Shown: positions 39,655 to 50,924 of the stretch, piece by piece
How positions within the stretch are numbered: position 1 is the stretch's first letter
Layout of the letters: the number at the start of each line of letters is the position of its first letter
Assembly (NCBI RefSeq): GCF_905404315.1
Contig: NC_066292.1
Coordinates: forward strand, 8,990,001-9,054,000
Length of the DNA stretch: 64,000 nucleotides
Origin: Leptidea sinapis
Lineage: Eukaryota > Arthropoda > Insecta > Lepidoptera > Pieridae
Direction of reading: 5' to 3'
Notes under the pieces: generated by a model
Databases searched by the model: none
Seen by the model: the letters and a program-made list of their open reading frames with translations, nothing else
Told to the model about the DNA's origin: nothing
Translations under genes and position numbers: made by a program

Positions 39655-40160
39655 AGAAATTAGTTGTATGTGGCGACTTTAATGTTAATAATATTATAAA
39701 TAACTGCTGCTTAAGTGTGCGATTGCTGAATCTATTCAAATCATTAAATCCCTCTCATTTGTTTGCGGAGCCTACTAGAACTATCTGCAACTAGCGCCAC
39801 GTGTATTGACAATATATTCACTGACATTATTCCAATAAGCAAATGTATTATTATAAGAAAAATATTATAGTAAAGTAGTATTATTATAGTAAATTAGACT
39901 CGGACCATTTTGGTCAACTTAAAAAAAATTAAAGACATCAGATCTATTCCAAAAAAAACAAATTAAATGTAGTCCTGTCACAAATTATCATTTAAATCAA
40001 TTGAAAAATTGCCTCAGTTCCAATTCTCTATTCCTACTTACTATTACTCTTACTATTACTCTTACTATTACTTCCTCTATTTCTACTTAACTTGGATGTC
40101 AATGTAATGTACAACATATTTTTTAATCATTTACTAAACTGTTTAACTTTATTTTAAATA
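39655..40160 (+). mobile_element. LINE, endonuclease part (5' piece of a nested pair)
   Basis: Plus strand reads VVCGDFNVNNIINNCCLS, then FAEPTRTIC and CIDNIFTDI. G-D-F-N and the later C-I-D-N-I/H motif are diagnostic of the APE-type endonuclease of non-LTR retrotransposons. Multiple stops. The copy is interrupted near 40160 and resumes at about 40920. Confidence 0.6.
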
Positions 40161-40164
40161 AAAG

Positions 40165-40605
40165 AAAAATAAGAAAATATATAATAAATTGCCCAATGAA
40201 TTGAAAGATTTACCGTTCAAAGTTTTTAAAAGAAGACTGCATCAGTGGTTAACAAATAAGTGCTTCTATAGTTTAAATGAATTTTTCAATACATAATGAA
40301 TAAGTCTATTTGATAATTATATATGTAAATTAATATACTTTTAAGACATTGAATTTGTTAATATTATACATAGGTACTAAATGAATTATTAAGTTATTTA
40401 CGTCTCATATTATAATATTATCTAAGTATTAAAATTTCATTTTATAAATATTATTGATATCATTGTGAAATCCGACATGTTTCAATATAACAGTACGATT
40501 AGTGTTTAGACAATTTTGTAACATATTTTGCATGTCAATTGACGAAACATATTGGATTATCCATTATATTGTTAACACCTTAAGTACAATGTTTCCTGCA
40601 AATAA
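40165..40605 (+). mobile_element. second LINE, C-terminal end, inserted in the first
   Basis: Plus strand encodes NKLPNELKDLPFKVFKRRLH and QWLTNKCFYSLNEFF, a typical LINE C-terminus, followed by about 300 bases of AT-rich 3' untranslated sequence that runs into the CATTT array. Same orientation as the host LINE. Confidence 0.6.
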
Positions 40606-40920
40606 ATTTCATTTCATTTCATTTCATTTCATTTCATTTCATTTCATTTCATTTCATTTCATTTCATTTCATTTCATTTCATTTCATTTCATTTCATTTC
40701 ATTTCATTTCATTTCATTTCATTTCATTTCATTTCATTTCATTTCATTTCATTTCATTTCATTTCATTTCATTTCATTTCATTTCATTTCATTTCATTTC
40801 ATTTCATTTCATTTCATTTCATTTCATTTCATTTCATTTCATTTCATTTCATTTCATTTCATTTCATTTCATTTCATTTCATTTCATTTCATTTCATTTC
40901 ATTTCATTTCATTACATTTC
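40606..40920 (+). repeat. CATTT pentanucleotide array, about 62 units
   Basis: Pure (ATTTC)n for roughly 305 bases with one changed unit (ATTAC) at the right end. It forms the 3' tail of the inserted LINE; the short AAATAAATTTC start suggests a tail that expanded by slippage. The long open frame reading FHFIS repeatedly is a by-product. Confidence 0.97.
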
Positions 40921-42161
40921 AAAATAATTTATTCCAAAAAAATACTTTATCTTTAAATAACTGGGCTTCCGTCAATTTACTTAAACGTAGACAATCATTG
41001 TATAACTTATATGAACAGAGGCGACTTAATACAAGTGCAAAATTTTAAAATTATGTAAGGTTATATTCTAAAGAATTCAAGAACGATTGTAAATGAGCTA
41101 AGTCTCACGACATAAGTTCAAAGATTAAAAATAGCAATGACATAATAAAAGCAACTTGAAAAATTATAAATGAGGAGATTGGTAAAACAAATAAGAGAAA
41201 TAATGAGTTCAAATTAAAGATTGGTAACAGAAACATAAAAACAGATTCTGAAATCACAGATACATTTGAAAAGTTTTTTACTGATATACCGGTCTCTACG
41301 ACAAAATATCTAAATTCCTCACCTATATCTGCAATGAAACTGCTACAGAAAACCGTATCTTTATGTATTACAAACTTTAAATTTAAGCATGTTCATCGCA
41401 TAGAGATTATTAAAACGTTTAGACTAATTAGCGTTAAGAAAACTCAAGATCTCTGGGGAATCTCTGTTAACGTAGTGAAAGCTGAAATAGAAATTAAAGC
41501 CACAGACTTAGCTTTAATTTTCAATAAGTATGTAGATTGCGGTATATTTCCAAACCTAATGAAACAGAGCAAGATCACTCCTCTATTCAAGTCAGGATAT
41601 AAAGCTAACCCCACCAATTTAAGACCATATCAGTACGACCAACCTTTAGCCAGATTTTCGAAAATTTTTTATATATATATGCAATTAATCAACCATTTTT
41701 ACAATAATGACCTCATGCATAATAAACAATATGGTTTTACTCAAGGTCTTTCAAGCACAGATGGTAGTATCAAGTTAATAAGAAATATTTTGGATGCTTG
41801 GGAGGATTCCTGTGATGCGTTAGGAGTGTTTTGTGATTTATCCAAGGCATTCAACTGCGTCCATCATGAAACCTTACTTAAAAAAAATTACCACTATGGG
41901 GTTAGAGATGTTTCTCTAGATTTAATAAAATCGTGTTTGTGTAATAGGATTCAAAGAGTAGAAATTAATGGAAAAAGATCAACTTGTTCAATCATATCAA
42001 TGGGTGTACCACAGGGTTCAATCTTGGGTCCTTTTTTGTTCCTGGTTAACGTCAATAATTTACCATATCTTATTCAAAATAAACATGATATTATACTGTT
42101 TGCTGAAGATATATCTTTGTTATTTAAAATAAAACGCCAGCAAAAAAAAATCTGTCTGTGA
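40921..42161 (+). mobile_element. LINE, reverse transcriptase part (3' piece of the nested pair)
   Basis: After a linker (NWASVNLLKRRQSLYNLYEQ) comes a 275-residue open frame from 41334. It holds ITPLFKSGYKANPTNLRPYQ (motif 1/2), FCDLSKAFNCVHHETLLKK (motif A), MGVPQGSILGPFLFLVNVNN (motif B) and ILFAEDISLLFK (motif C). Motif C is FAED where FADD is needed, so a catalytic Asp is lost. The C-terminal region is missing after 42161. Non-functional jockey/CR1-type copy. Confidence 0.75.
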
Positions 42162-42165
42162 TTCA

Positions 42166-43544
42166 TACTTAAAGAACTATAGTACTAGAATACTTTTGAA
42201 CTGAGAATAATTTTTTGAAGAATATTAATTTATTATGACTAATTCTTCATAAAAAATTAACAGATTCATATAACAATAGTCAGTAGTAAGCTTTGAATTC
42301 ACCCATGTCGACTTAGATACTTGTATTTGCGCGTGCGTTGGAAAAGTTACTATATTATTATAATTGCGAAGTTGTCGTAAGTTTCACCTCTCAGATAACA
42401 ATGCGTCTGTTGTCTATTTCTCCATCTACAGGAAATCGTAGTAGTCCATTTAAAAGTTACATTTGGGGTTGCGTTTTTTAGAGGACGCAATTTTATTTTT
42501 TTGATGCGTAGAGGGGGTCAGTGTAAGGCTAAAACCAGGTTTGTGGGGTCGCCACCCTTGTCCCACGGCCACCATTTTGAAAATAGGGGTTGAAATGGTT
42601 TTTACGATTTATCTATTAAACTATTTACCTGATAAAATAATTGTATTCATTTTTTGTTGCAAATTTAATTTTCTACAACTTTGGTCCAGTAATTTTTATG
42701 TCGTAGAACTATTAATAAAAAAGTTATAAGCGAAAATGAAATCAGACCACTTTTGTAGATCGTTTTTTGAGGAACATTTTTTCATAAAGTCAATAGCTTT
42801 GGGCTTACAGCGCTCCGAAGTGAGTACTATTTTTCAGTACTCTTAACAACACATCTTCTTAATATATAAATTTCGTGACACATTGTTTGTCCGCGATGGA
42901 CTCCTAAACTAATGAACGGATTTAAATGGGGATAAAAATTACTTCATGGAGTGCAGTTTAGTCCAACTTGAGAGATAGGATACTTTTTATTTCGATTTGG
43001 GACCCATAATTATTTTTATTTCCAATGTTTGTTTTGTATAGACATATTTTCTGTGAGAGAATTTATTGACGCACGGTTTGACAGTCCTGCTGTGAAACAA
43101 TTTCGTTATATCAACAAGGAGTATACGTTACGAAAAAATTCTTGGTCTTGTGAAAAATTATTGACAAATTCATAAAAAACAATATTTTGTTTATTATTAC
43201 GTACAGAACAACGTCTGTCGGGTCAGCTAGTATATTATAAAACTCCTCTACATCTGCTATACATATATTATAAAAGTCCTCTAAAAAACACAAGGTTAGG
43301 CTTAAAAAATGTAACATTTCAATGGACTATAGCTGCTATAAATTGCCATAACCAAATTACAAGAAAACTAATAATTGCGGCGCATCCAATGCATGGAATG
43401 AAATTAGTGTAGCGCCTTGCACTATTGCTACTGCAAACATTTTGATAATAAAAATGATTTCTATAAATTTGCCTGTTGTTCTCTTATTAATAATGTAATA
43501 TTTTTGGGATATCGTGAAATGAAAGATATTGATTCCAGTATATT
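42166..43544. other. repeat-like stretch without coding sequence
   Basis: 42340-43235 reads like one or two non-autonomous elements: AATTTCGTGACACATTGTTT and CCGCGATGGACTCCTAAACT at 42868-42912, then a GTCGGGTCAGCTAG end at 43218-43231 of the type seen at 250. A short inverted duplicate (TACATATATTATAAAA / TAGTATATTATAAAAC) follows. The class is uncertain. Confidence 0.35.
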
Positions 43545-43830
43545 TCTTTTTATGGAATAGGAGGACAAACGAGCGTACGGGTCACCTTTTTGCAACACCA
43601 GAGGAATCACAGGAGCGTTGCCGGCCTTTAAGGAAGTTGTACGCTCTTTTTTTGAAGGGACCCATGTCGTATCGTCCCGGAAACACCGCACAAAGAAGTT
43701 CATTCCACAGCTTTTCCGCCACACATCCAGATGGTGGGGGGATATCCTAACTTGTGGCGTGTCGTGCGAAGGTGGAATTCGGCGGCAGGAATCAGGTTAA
43801 ACAGCTCTTCGGAACACTCCCCGTGATAAA
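43545..43830 (-). mobile_element. family A LINE, C-terminal fragment with internal deletion
   Basis: Contains GGAATAGGAGGACAAACGAG, GAGCGTTGCCGGCC and GAATTCGGCGGCAGGAATCA. The stretch between GGTCACC and TTGCAACACC is deleted, as is part of the TTKLWNEL region. Confidence 0.65.
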
Positions 43831-44297
43831 TATTATTATATTAGTATATTTACGAATATTAATTTTTCTCTTACTTACCTATAATGTTTTTGTTTATGAA
43901 ACTAACGGAGAATTATTATTATTATAAGTACAAACATAAAACCATTCGGGTCTTATAGATTACCGGGGTTACCGTTTTCTGCAATTGTCGAACACTATTA
44001 ATTATTAAGAGTGAATTAAATTACTACTAAATAATATGAATAAACTAATTACAATACAGCTAACTTCAATATATATTTATTATTATAATATAAAAACCTT
44101 ATTTTAATACCAAAAGTAACCCATACCCTACTACTAGGTGTGATCGCATATTTTTTTACATGTATCTACCGTCAATACCTTCCGTTCATTAGTAAAAGGT
44201 TGTTAATTTTTTAGGGTCTAGGGTTTTGTTCTTTGAACGCGTGCAACTCAGTGTTGCTCGTGAGTCATTTTTTATAGCCTTCAATTGCATTTGACGA
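43831..44297. other. stretch without a recognised gene
   Basis: No recognised feature. Confidence 0.2.
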
Positions 44298-44458
44298 AAA
44301 GTATTTCGAAGAGCAGCTCTGCTATTTAACGTACCTGATCCCTGCTAACATCACACCACATGCCTCAAACCTAATATCATCCTCCACCTGGGGTGTGTAG
44401 TGTTCGTTCGTAGTACGGTTTTAAGGATATTTTTTATAGAAAAGGAGGACGAACGGGT
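44298..44458. mobile_element. two short family A LINE pieces in opposite orientation
   Basis: 44298-44425 is a diverged plus-strand piece (AGAGCAGCTCTGCTATTTAA...ATCATCCTCCACCTGGGGTG). 44426-44458 is the minus-strand 3' end (TATAGAAAAGGAGGACGAAC), which continues at 44754 after the inserted MITE. Confidence 0.5.
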
Positions 44459-44753
44459 CTTTATACAGATAGTGATAAATTATTACCTTCTACTGTCAGT
44501 AATTAGCTGTCAATAATCTAAAGATGTCCCACTATACCCGATAAGTCATTCTTATCGCATTATATTGCGACGCGTGAATTGCGATTTCCAAACAAACTTT
44601 TATCGCTGGTATGCTATACGTCGTCCAATTGACAGACAGTGTGTACGGATAAGGTGAGTTACCATCGATAAGTTTATGTGGACAAAAAAGTCAACGATAG
44701 TTACGATTTTTATCTCAAGTAAGAGATAGACTGAATATTGTGAATGGCCGTTA
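44459..44753. mobile_element. MITE inserted in a family A LINE (copy at 61656-61971)
   Basis: Alignable over nearly its full length with 61656-61971 (shared: CCCGATAAGTCATTCTTATC, GTGAGTTACCATCGATAAGT, GATTTTTATCTCAAGTA). The left end is degraded. It splits the LINE between GGACGAACGGGTC and GTGTTAAGTAATCATC. Confidence 0.7.
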
Positions 44754-44860
44754 GTGTTAAGTAATCATCGGGCGGTCATTCTCTTGCAACACCAGAGGAA
44801 TCACAAATTTTGGAACGAAGTTCCTTATGGGACAATGCGGAGGGGTACCCTAACCGGGAA
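44754..44860 (-). mobile_element. family A LINE 3' end, continuation
   Basis: GTTAAGTAATCATCGGGCGG then TCTTGCAACACCAGAGGAAT. It is the second half of the copy that starts at 44426. Confidence 0.5.
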
Positions 44861-44999
44861 AAAACTTCCTGAACGTAAGATTATTATTATTTATATATAA
44901 ATAATTGTCAAGTAATAATTATTTACATTCGACACATTTCTGACAAATTACATTGATTGTTTATTTAGAGCTTGCTGTGGTACACTTTAATAATAAGAT

Positions 45000-45095
45000 A
45001 AATAACCCAGGGTTTGTGAGGTTTGAACCTACTGTCCCTCTCGGAAATCAGAGCTTAAGTCTGGCGCGTTAGACCGCGGCCAAACTGACTTAAAA
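45000..45095 (-). repeat. tRNA-like SINE fragment
   Basis: On the minus strand: TTTGGCCGCGGTCTAACGCG (A box side) then TAGGTTCAAACCTCAC (B box GGTTCAAACC). The arms pair poorly, so no functional tRNA. Confidence 0.4.
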
Positions 45096-45309
45096 AAGGC
45101 ATAAAAAGTTCCATTTTAAAAACCCGGAAGCTATCTTTGACATTATTCATACCCGTACCAATGATTTAATTAATTTTTATTTGATACTCTATTATTTAAT
45201 TTTTTTTTAAACTTAAAATCATACATTGTGTAATGTAAGGTACATTGTAGATAATAGTGCTTATATAGAACCAACAATTTGCGTAAATTTTAATATTATG
45301 TGAGAGAGT

Positions 45310-45635
45310 TCTGTTTTACCAGTGGGAGGCTCATTTGCACAGGATTCCGGCTGGATTATGTGTACCACAACGGCGCCTATTTCTGCCATGACACAGTAAT
45401 GTGTCATGGCAGATGCATGTGTAAACATTACTGTGCTTCGGTCTGAAGGGCGCCGTATCTAGTGAAATTACTGGGAAAATTAGTCTTAATATCTTATGTC
45501 TTAAGGTGACGAGCGCAATTGTAGTGCCGCTCAGAATTTTTGTGTTTTTCGAGAATCCAGAGCGGCACTGCCTTGTATCAATTACCACCAGCTAAACGTC
45601 CTGCTTGTCTCGTCCCGTATTTTCATACAAAAAGA
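45310..45635 (+). repeat. family B repeat with a duplicated hairpin
   Basis: Full-length copy. The segment CACAGTAATGTGTCATGGCA carries an extra inverted copy of GCCATGACACA, extending the central hairpin compared with the other copies. A-rich end at 45628. Confidence 0.6.
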
Positions 45636-46018
45636 AAACAAAATGAGATCATTGCAATCAATAAATCTCGAAATAGATGTCTAGTTAATTTATCTAGACA
45701 GCTGAATCATTGTGTAATATAGATACTTATAACTACACTTCTGCACTTTTAAATACTGTTTTAGAAGTTAGAATATGGTTAACTTTCACACTATGATTTT
45801 GTCGTACACGTACGACAGTTTTATTAAAAAAATAAATAAACATTATTTGCAATTATAGTATGTGGCTACACTGATTACTATCCCCTGATAATATCCTGAT
45901 TATGATTTATATCCTATTGGTTTAAAACTGCATAAGATTCCTTTATGAGGGTCTTCCAAAACAGGTTTCAGATTTCAGAAAGTTTATTCATCTCAAAAAG
46001 AAGTGAGTAATAGTTATT
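45636..46018. other. stretch without a recognised gene
   Basis: No recognised feature. Confidence 0.2.
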
Positions 46019-46120
46019 TATGCAACTGTTGTGTAATAAGGGGTATTAAAACACGAATGTGGATTTTGTGATAATAGTATCACATGAGTGTTTTAATACC
46101 TAATTATCAACAGTTGCATA
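46019..46120. mobile_element. near-perfect palindromic element, ~100 bp
   Basis: The left arm TATGCAACTGTTGTGTAATA... (46019-46062) is the inverse of the right arm ending CAACAGTTGCATA (46081-46120), with an 18-base loop. Arms share TGCAACTGTTG and GTATTAAAACAC. A foldback MITE. Confidence 0.7.
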
Positions 46121-46743
46121 CATCACTTTATCTACACCCAGAACATGAATCCTCTAAAAGATTCTGAAACAGTTAGCTTACTTCTAACATTAAAACAGCC
46201 AGTCCTAGTAGTACCTAACCTAATATCATCCATTACTGATTATATACAAATGAACTAAGTATTAATGAAAGAATTATTTATTTTAGTAGTAATTTACATT
46301 TTGTATTGTGCAATTATTAAAATTCTCTTTGATATTATGTTGTTTTGCAGCGTTCAAATATCTGGCAGTGTGCTGTCAAAACTTGAATCGCTCATTTTTT
46401 GTAAACAAAACAACAATGGCGCGGATTCGAATAATCTACTTTTTTTTACGGCGCGCGACCTTCTGGTAGTGTGGAACGCGCGTAAACGAAAATGTTCTTT
46501 TTATGAAATTCATACAGATACCACGCATCGAGCAATAAGAATGTGGCTGTCTGTTGAAACTCTTTGCCTATGAAAGGATGGAAAAAAAAAGGAGTGTTGT
46601 TATGAAATTCAGTATAACATTACAACACTCGTTTGGATGATGTAATTGTTATTAGGACATTGGGTGTTTTTATGTTGGCAATAAGCTAACTGTTTCAGAA
46701 TCTTTAATAGAGGATTTAAAGGATCGGTGTAGATAAAAGTACA
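46120..46743. mobile_element. DNA element with ~75-bp inverted ends
   Basis: Left arm 46120-46195 and right arm 46660-46743 are inverted copies; the core AAGATTCTGAAACAGTTAGC is exact. Inside lie an unrecognised open frame (46265-46573, plus strand) without transposase motifs and a further hairpin at 46591-46632 (GAGTGTTGTTAT / ATTACAACACTC). It directly abuts the palindrome at 46019-46120. Confidence 0.7.
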
Positions 46744-47789
46744 TACTTAAGGGACCAACATATCTTATAATATTTTTATTTACTAAAACTACAATTTAGT
46801 TATTAAAAGTAACAAAAAACCATTAACATTAACAGTAACCAAAATTCACCATCTAATATATTATGTTTTTAGCAATTTAATTTAATGTTTTAACGACTCG
46901 GCTTTTTTTATATCTGAATATCTGTTCGAAGAACAAATTGCTACTTATCTGCAAGGGCACTTGTTAGCTTGGCGCTGCCTTGCCGATGAGATACTGATTA
47001 CAATACTCTTCTAACACATTTAAACTATTATAAGTTGTATTATATACAAAATAATTCATTATAATACTTGCTGCACTTCGATATTTTATTATTGAAGAGC
47101 CCAATCAATATATTTAGGTAATATGTTATATATCTGCGCACGATCAAACGCTATATTTCTTTTCACATAGTTTGTTCTTGCCTGAATGCCTAGACAAATC
47201 TTATGCGTTGCTTGACGAGTAAAAATTATACGCAAATACTACTTATATATATAAGTAGTATTTGCTGTGGTTCTCCAGACTTCTACTAGGTACTCTGGGT
47301 GAGGCTTGACCATGGAGTTGCAGATCGTGTAACGTACACTCATTTACAGGCACCGGACTATAAGCACGAAGCGCACCTAAAAACGGAATCAGCTTATCAT
47401 GGAAACTGTGTTTTTGGCATGTGCATACGTAGTGCTATTATGTCTAAATATGTACATCTTATTCTAAAGAAATACAAATAAACGTATTTAATAAATAAGA
47501 TTATAACAAAAATGTGTTAATATGGTTGAAAGCGTCTTTTACAAAAAGATTTCAAATAAGCTTATGCATTTGTATTCCCGTAGCAAGTAAAATGGGTCAA
47601 ATGAATGGGCAGTTCTAAAAAATGAATATTTCAAGTCGCAAGTCGAGGATAAGACTGAGCTCTAGAATTGACATAGGGTGACCATATTTATAAATATTTG
47701 GGAAAAAGCTATTAAACTATTGTTATTGCTATATTTATTATAAATTTTTAAATAGCGATTATTAAATCGACATTTTAACTGTTTCACTT
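46744..47789. other. stretch without a recognised gene
   Basis: A local palindrome at 47230-47265 (GCAAATACTACTTATATATA, inverted in the following bases). Otherwise nothing recognised. Confidence 0.25.
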
Positions 47790-48965
47790 TTTTTATGGAA
47801 TAGCAGGACAAACAAGCGTACGTGTCACGTGTTATTAAGTGATCACCGCCGCCCACAATCTCTTGTAACACCAGAGGAATCACAGGAGCGTTGCCGGCCT
47901 TTAAGGAAGGCGAACGCGCTTTTTGTGAAGGTACCCATGTCGTATCGTCCCGGAAACACCGCACAAGGAAGCTCATTCCACAGCTTTGAAGTACGTGGAA
48001 GAAAGCTCCTTGTAAACCTCACTGTGGAGGACCGCCACACATCCAGATGGTGGGGACGATATCCTAACTTGTGGCGTGTCGTGCGAAGGTGGAATTCGGT
48101 GGCAGGAATCAGGTTAAACAGCTCTTCGCAACACTCCCCGTGATAAATGCGGTAGAAGACACACAATGAAGCGACGTCTCTACGCAACGCCAAGTGCCAA
48201 TCCAGCCATTCACAGAGCACTGGGTCCCCGACAATTCGAGCTGCTCTGCGTTGCACGCGGTCAAATGGATCGAGCTGATACTGGGGTGCGCCAGACCAGA
48301 GATGACAGCAATACTCCATGTGTGGCCGGACCTGCGCTTTGTACAGCGCTAGAATGTGGGCCGGCTTGAAGTATTGCCATGCTCTATTAATGACGGCCAG
48401 TTTCTTTGAAGCCAATTTGGCTTTGCCAAATGGGCTGTTTTTTTTTGCTTTTTGAGGCTTTTAGGGAGGTGTTGTCGAAGAGCGGTGATACGACAAATGG
48501 GGTTTTTTATTGGTAAACGTGCAAACTTGAGTGTTCTGGGGGTTAAATTCGACAAGGTTAAATTTATCCCATTCCGCGACCCTCTCAAGAGAGGACTCTA
48601 TAGAAGACACAAGTTTCTCCCGGCACTGCTCGACGTTTTCCCGAGAGAGACCTGCATGGCCCGTGTATACGGCATCACCAGTGCTGTCGTCTGCATAGCA
48701 ATGCATGTTAGCGGTGTGCAACATATCATTGATATGCAGAAGAAACAGCGTGGGAGATAGCACACAGCCTTGGGGCACTCCAGCATTCACGGGATTCGGG
48801 TTCGAGCAATGTCCGTCGACAACGACCTGTATGCTGCGCCCATTGAGAAAGCTAGAGGTCCACTTGCACAAGCTCTCGGGAAGCCTTGCAACATCAGAGG
48901 AATCACAAGAGCATTGCCGACTTTTATCTCTAGATCTACTGCACCGATTTTAAAATTCTGTTAGC
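47790..48965 (-). mobile_element. family A LINE, longest copy (C-terminal half)
   Basis: Two open frames on the minus strand. 48871-48461 has VDGHCSNPNPVNAGVPQGCV, LSPTLFLLHINDML and MHCYADDSTGDAVY, i.e. reverse transcriptase motifs B and C with YADD intact, then SSLERVAEWDKFNLVEFNPQ. 48415-47843 has LASKKLAVINRAWQYFKPAH, MEYCCHLWSGAPQYQLDPFD and the C-terminus ending GVTRDCGRR. A deletion and frameshift near 48430 separates them. T-rich start at 47788 marks the 3' tail. 5'-truncated, jockey/CR1 group. Confidence 0.8.
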
Positions 48966-49739
48966 AATAGAAAGCCAAATTTTTTTGATTGTCATATATA
49001 TGCTATATATTAACCCAAAAAGACTTTTTGATAGTAGGTGTATTTGTAAAATACGATGAAGAAAAAATCGTCGAACACTTAAAATAAATTATATGGCAAA
49101 ACAACTTTTGCCGGGAGAGCTAGTATAGTATATATAATCGTTATGTAGGACACAGTCGTTTTGTCGTAGTTATTTTTATTTAAGTAAATAAATGGTGGTT
49201 ACCCTATTTGGCAATTTTTAGGGATAACAGTACAAACATCTCGCAAAGATTGTAACTTTGTTGTTAATTTTAAGATTTCCAGAGATATATTCAATTACAT
49301 TTGATGATATTTTTATGGAATAAAGGACACAAGCGTCTACGTTCAATCTGATTGTATACCTAAGTGGTGATAAACGCCAGCTTTATTCTCCTTAAAACAC
49401 GAGAGGAATAACTGGAACACTTGCAGTCCTTAAAGGTAGTGTGCACTTGGAATATTTAACAAATCATTCATTTAAAAACCGGTAAACACAATGATAGGAA
49501 GTTTGCTTGATTAGTCCAGTAAATAAATGCAATACATCCAGGATAGTCTACTATTTTAATATGGATATTTTATATTCAAATGTCATTGTTGATTAGAAAG
49601 GCATGAAGTGGAGCCGTGTCCTCCCAGACTACTAATATAGTGGAATCATTAGACTCGGAGGAAGTAAGATCTTTTGTAGAAAAAGACATTAAGGCAATGC
49701 CATTTGTGTCCAGTTATTTAATATTTAATTTAATGGTAC
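48966..49739. other. stretch with repeat termini
   Basis: 48990-49130 ends in GGCAAAACAACTTTTGCCGG then GAGAGCTAGTA, the family of repeat ends seen at 250. 49310-49450 is a diverged family A tail (CTCCTTAAAACACGAGAGGA). No gene. Confidence 0.35.
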
Positions 49740-49925
49740 ACAGATATAGTCCAACTGTATATTTATAGTTCGACAGACAGATGGCCGTTGGGACAGTAAA
49801 GTCCATGGCGACCACGTACCGGAAGACGCAGCGTTGGTAGGTAAAGGTCGTGGAAATCTTTGGGGGTGGCCTTTGTGCAGCAGTGGACGTCTTCCTGGCT
49901 GATGATGATGATAGTCATAGTTTGA
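49740..49925 (+). mobile_element. family C (RTE-like) LINE 3' end
   Basis: ACAGATGGCCGTTGGGACAG then GGTGGCCTTTGTGCAGCAGT and an ATG/GATGAT tail. This corresponds to the terminal W-x-D-G-R-W ... F-V-Q-Q-W of RTE-type proteins. Confidence 0.5.
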
Positions 49926-49944
49926 CTATCATCATATCTCAGTC

Positions 49945-50180
49945 TATTTACGCCGTGAAGCCGTAATGTGTAAACATTACTGTGTTACGGTCTGAAAGGC
50001 GCCGTAGCTAGTGAAATTAATGGGCAATTGAGACTTCTTATGTCTCAAGGGGACGAGCGCGCGAGAATTTTTGGGTTTTTCAAGAATCCTGAGCGGCACT
50101 GCATTGTAATGGGCAAGGCATATCAATTACCATCAGCTGATCATCGTCCTGCTCGTCTCGGCCCTTATTTTCATAAAAAA
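49945..50180 (+). repeat. family B repeat, 5'-shortened
   Basis: Starts within the family at TTTACGCCGTGAAGCCGTAA and ends with an A run at 50175-50183. The first ~70 bases of the family are missing. Confidence 0.6.
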
Positions 50181-50924
50181 AAACTATTTTATTGTTTTGT
50201 GGCTTTCTAATTATGTAGCATGTTGTTTTTGTTTATGACTAAGCCATCGCAGCATGTTAATAATAGTATCAATTATAATAGTATAGCATTTTTCTTGATT
50301 AAGCGAGTGTTACACATTTAAATAAAACAGTTTTTAAAGGATTAAGATGCGTGTAATCGAATATAAGTGTAAGTGTAATAACGTTATATTTTAGAACTAT
50401 GACAAATATTTTCTCGACTCCTGTCAACCAGACTCCCCCTGAAAACAGAACAAATAGTGAACAACCAGTCATATATAAAAGCTTGCCGAATGTTACCCAT
50501 TGCCCCTTTTTAAAGAAAAAATTAGACCGTCTGATCGAGACTTAGAATAGTGATCTGTTTATCAAATTATGACTGTTTAATGTTCCAAAGTATCACTCTG
50601 TGGGCAGGTTTTAATCAAAGTGTAACAAAAAGTTACATGGCTTGTTCATTATCTGTACTCGTCAACGGTTTTTTGCTTATTTACGTCTCCGTTACACCTA
50701 ATTATTGTGATCAATAATTAACTTAAGCGACAGTGAGAGTCCATTAGTCCCTTCCTAAATGTTGTGTACTAATCTCACCTTACTGAATCATTCATGGGGA
50801 TAATTAATTAATCAAGATAATACTTGTTAACCTTAATAAATAAATTTATGGGTCTGTTTGTTGTAACAGTTTCTTACTTAATGTATATGAAACTTTACTC
50901 GAAAGTTCTATAAGATTTTTTTAT
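50181..50924. other. stretch without a recognised gene
   Basis: No recognised feature. Confidence 0.2.

Noticed and set aside
40502..40927. 141-residue open frame with FHFIS repeats
   Set aside because: It is the translation of a pure CATTT array; any frame of such an array is open.
46265..46573. 102-residue open frame as a host gene
   Set aside because: It lies wholly inside an inverted-repeat element and shows no domain; kept only as part of that element.
48166..48760. several plus-strand open frames
   Set aside because: All are complements of the family A LINE at 47790-48965.
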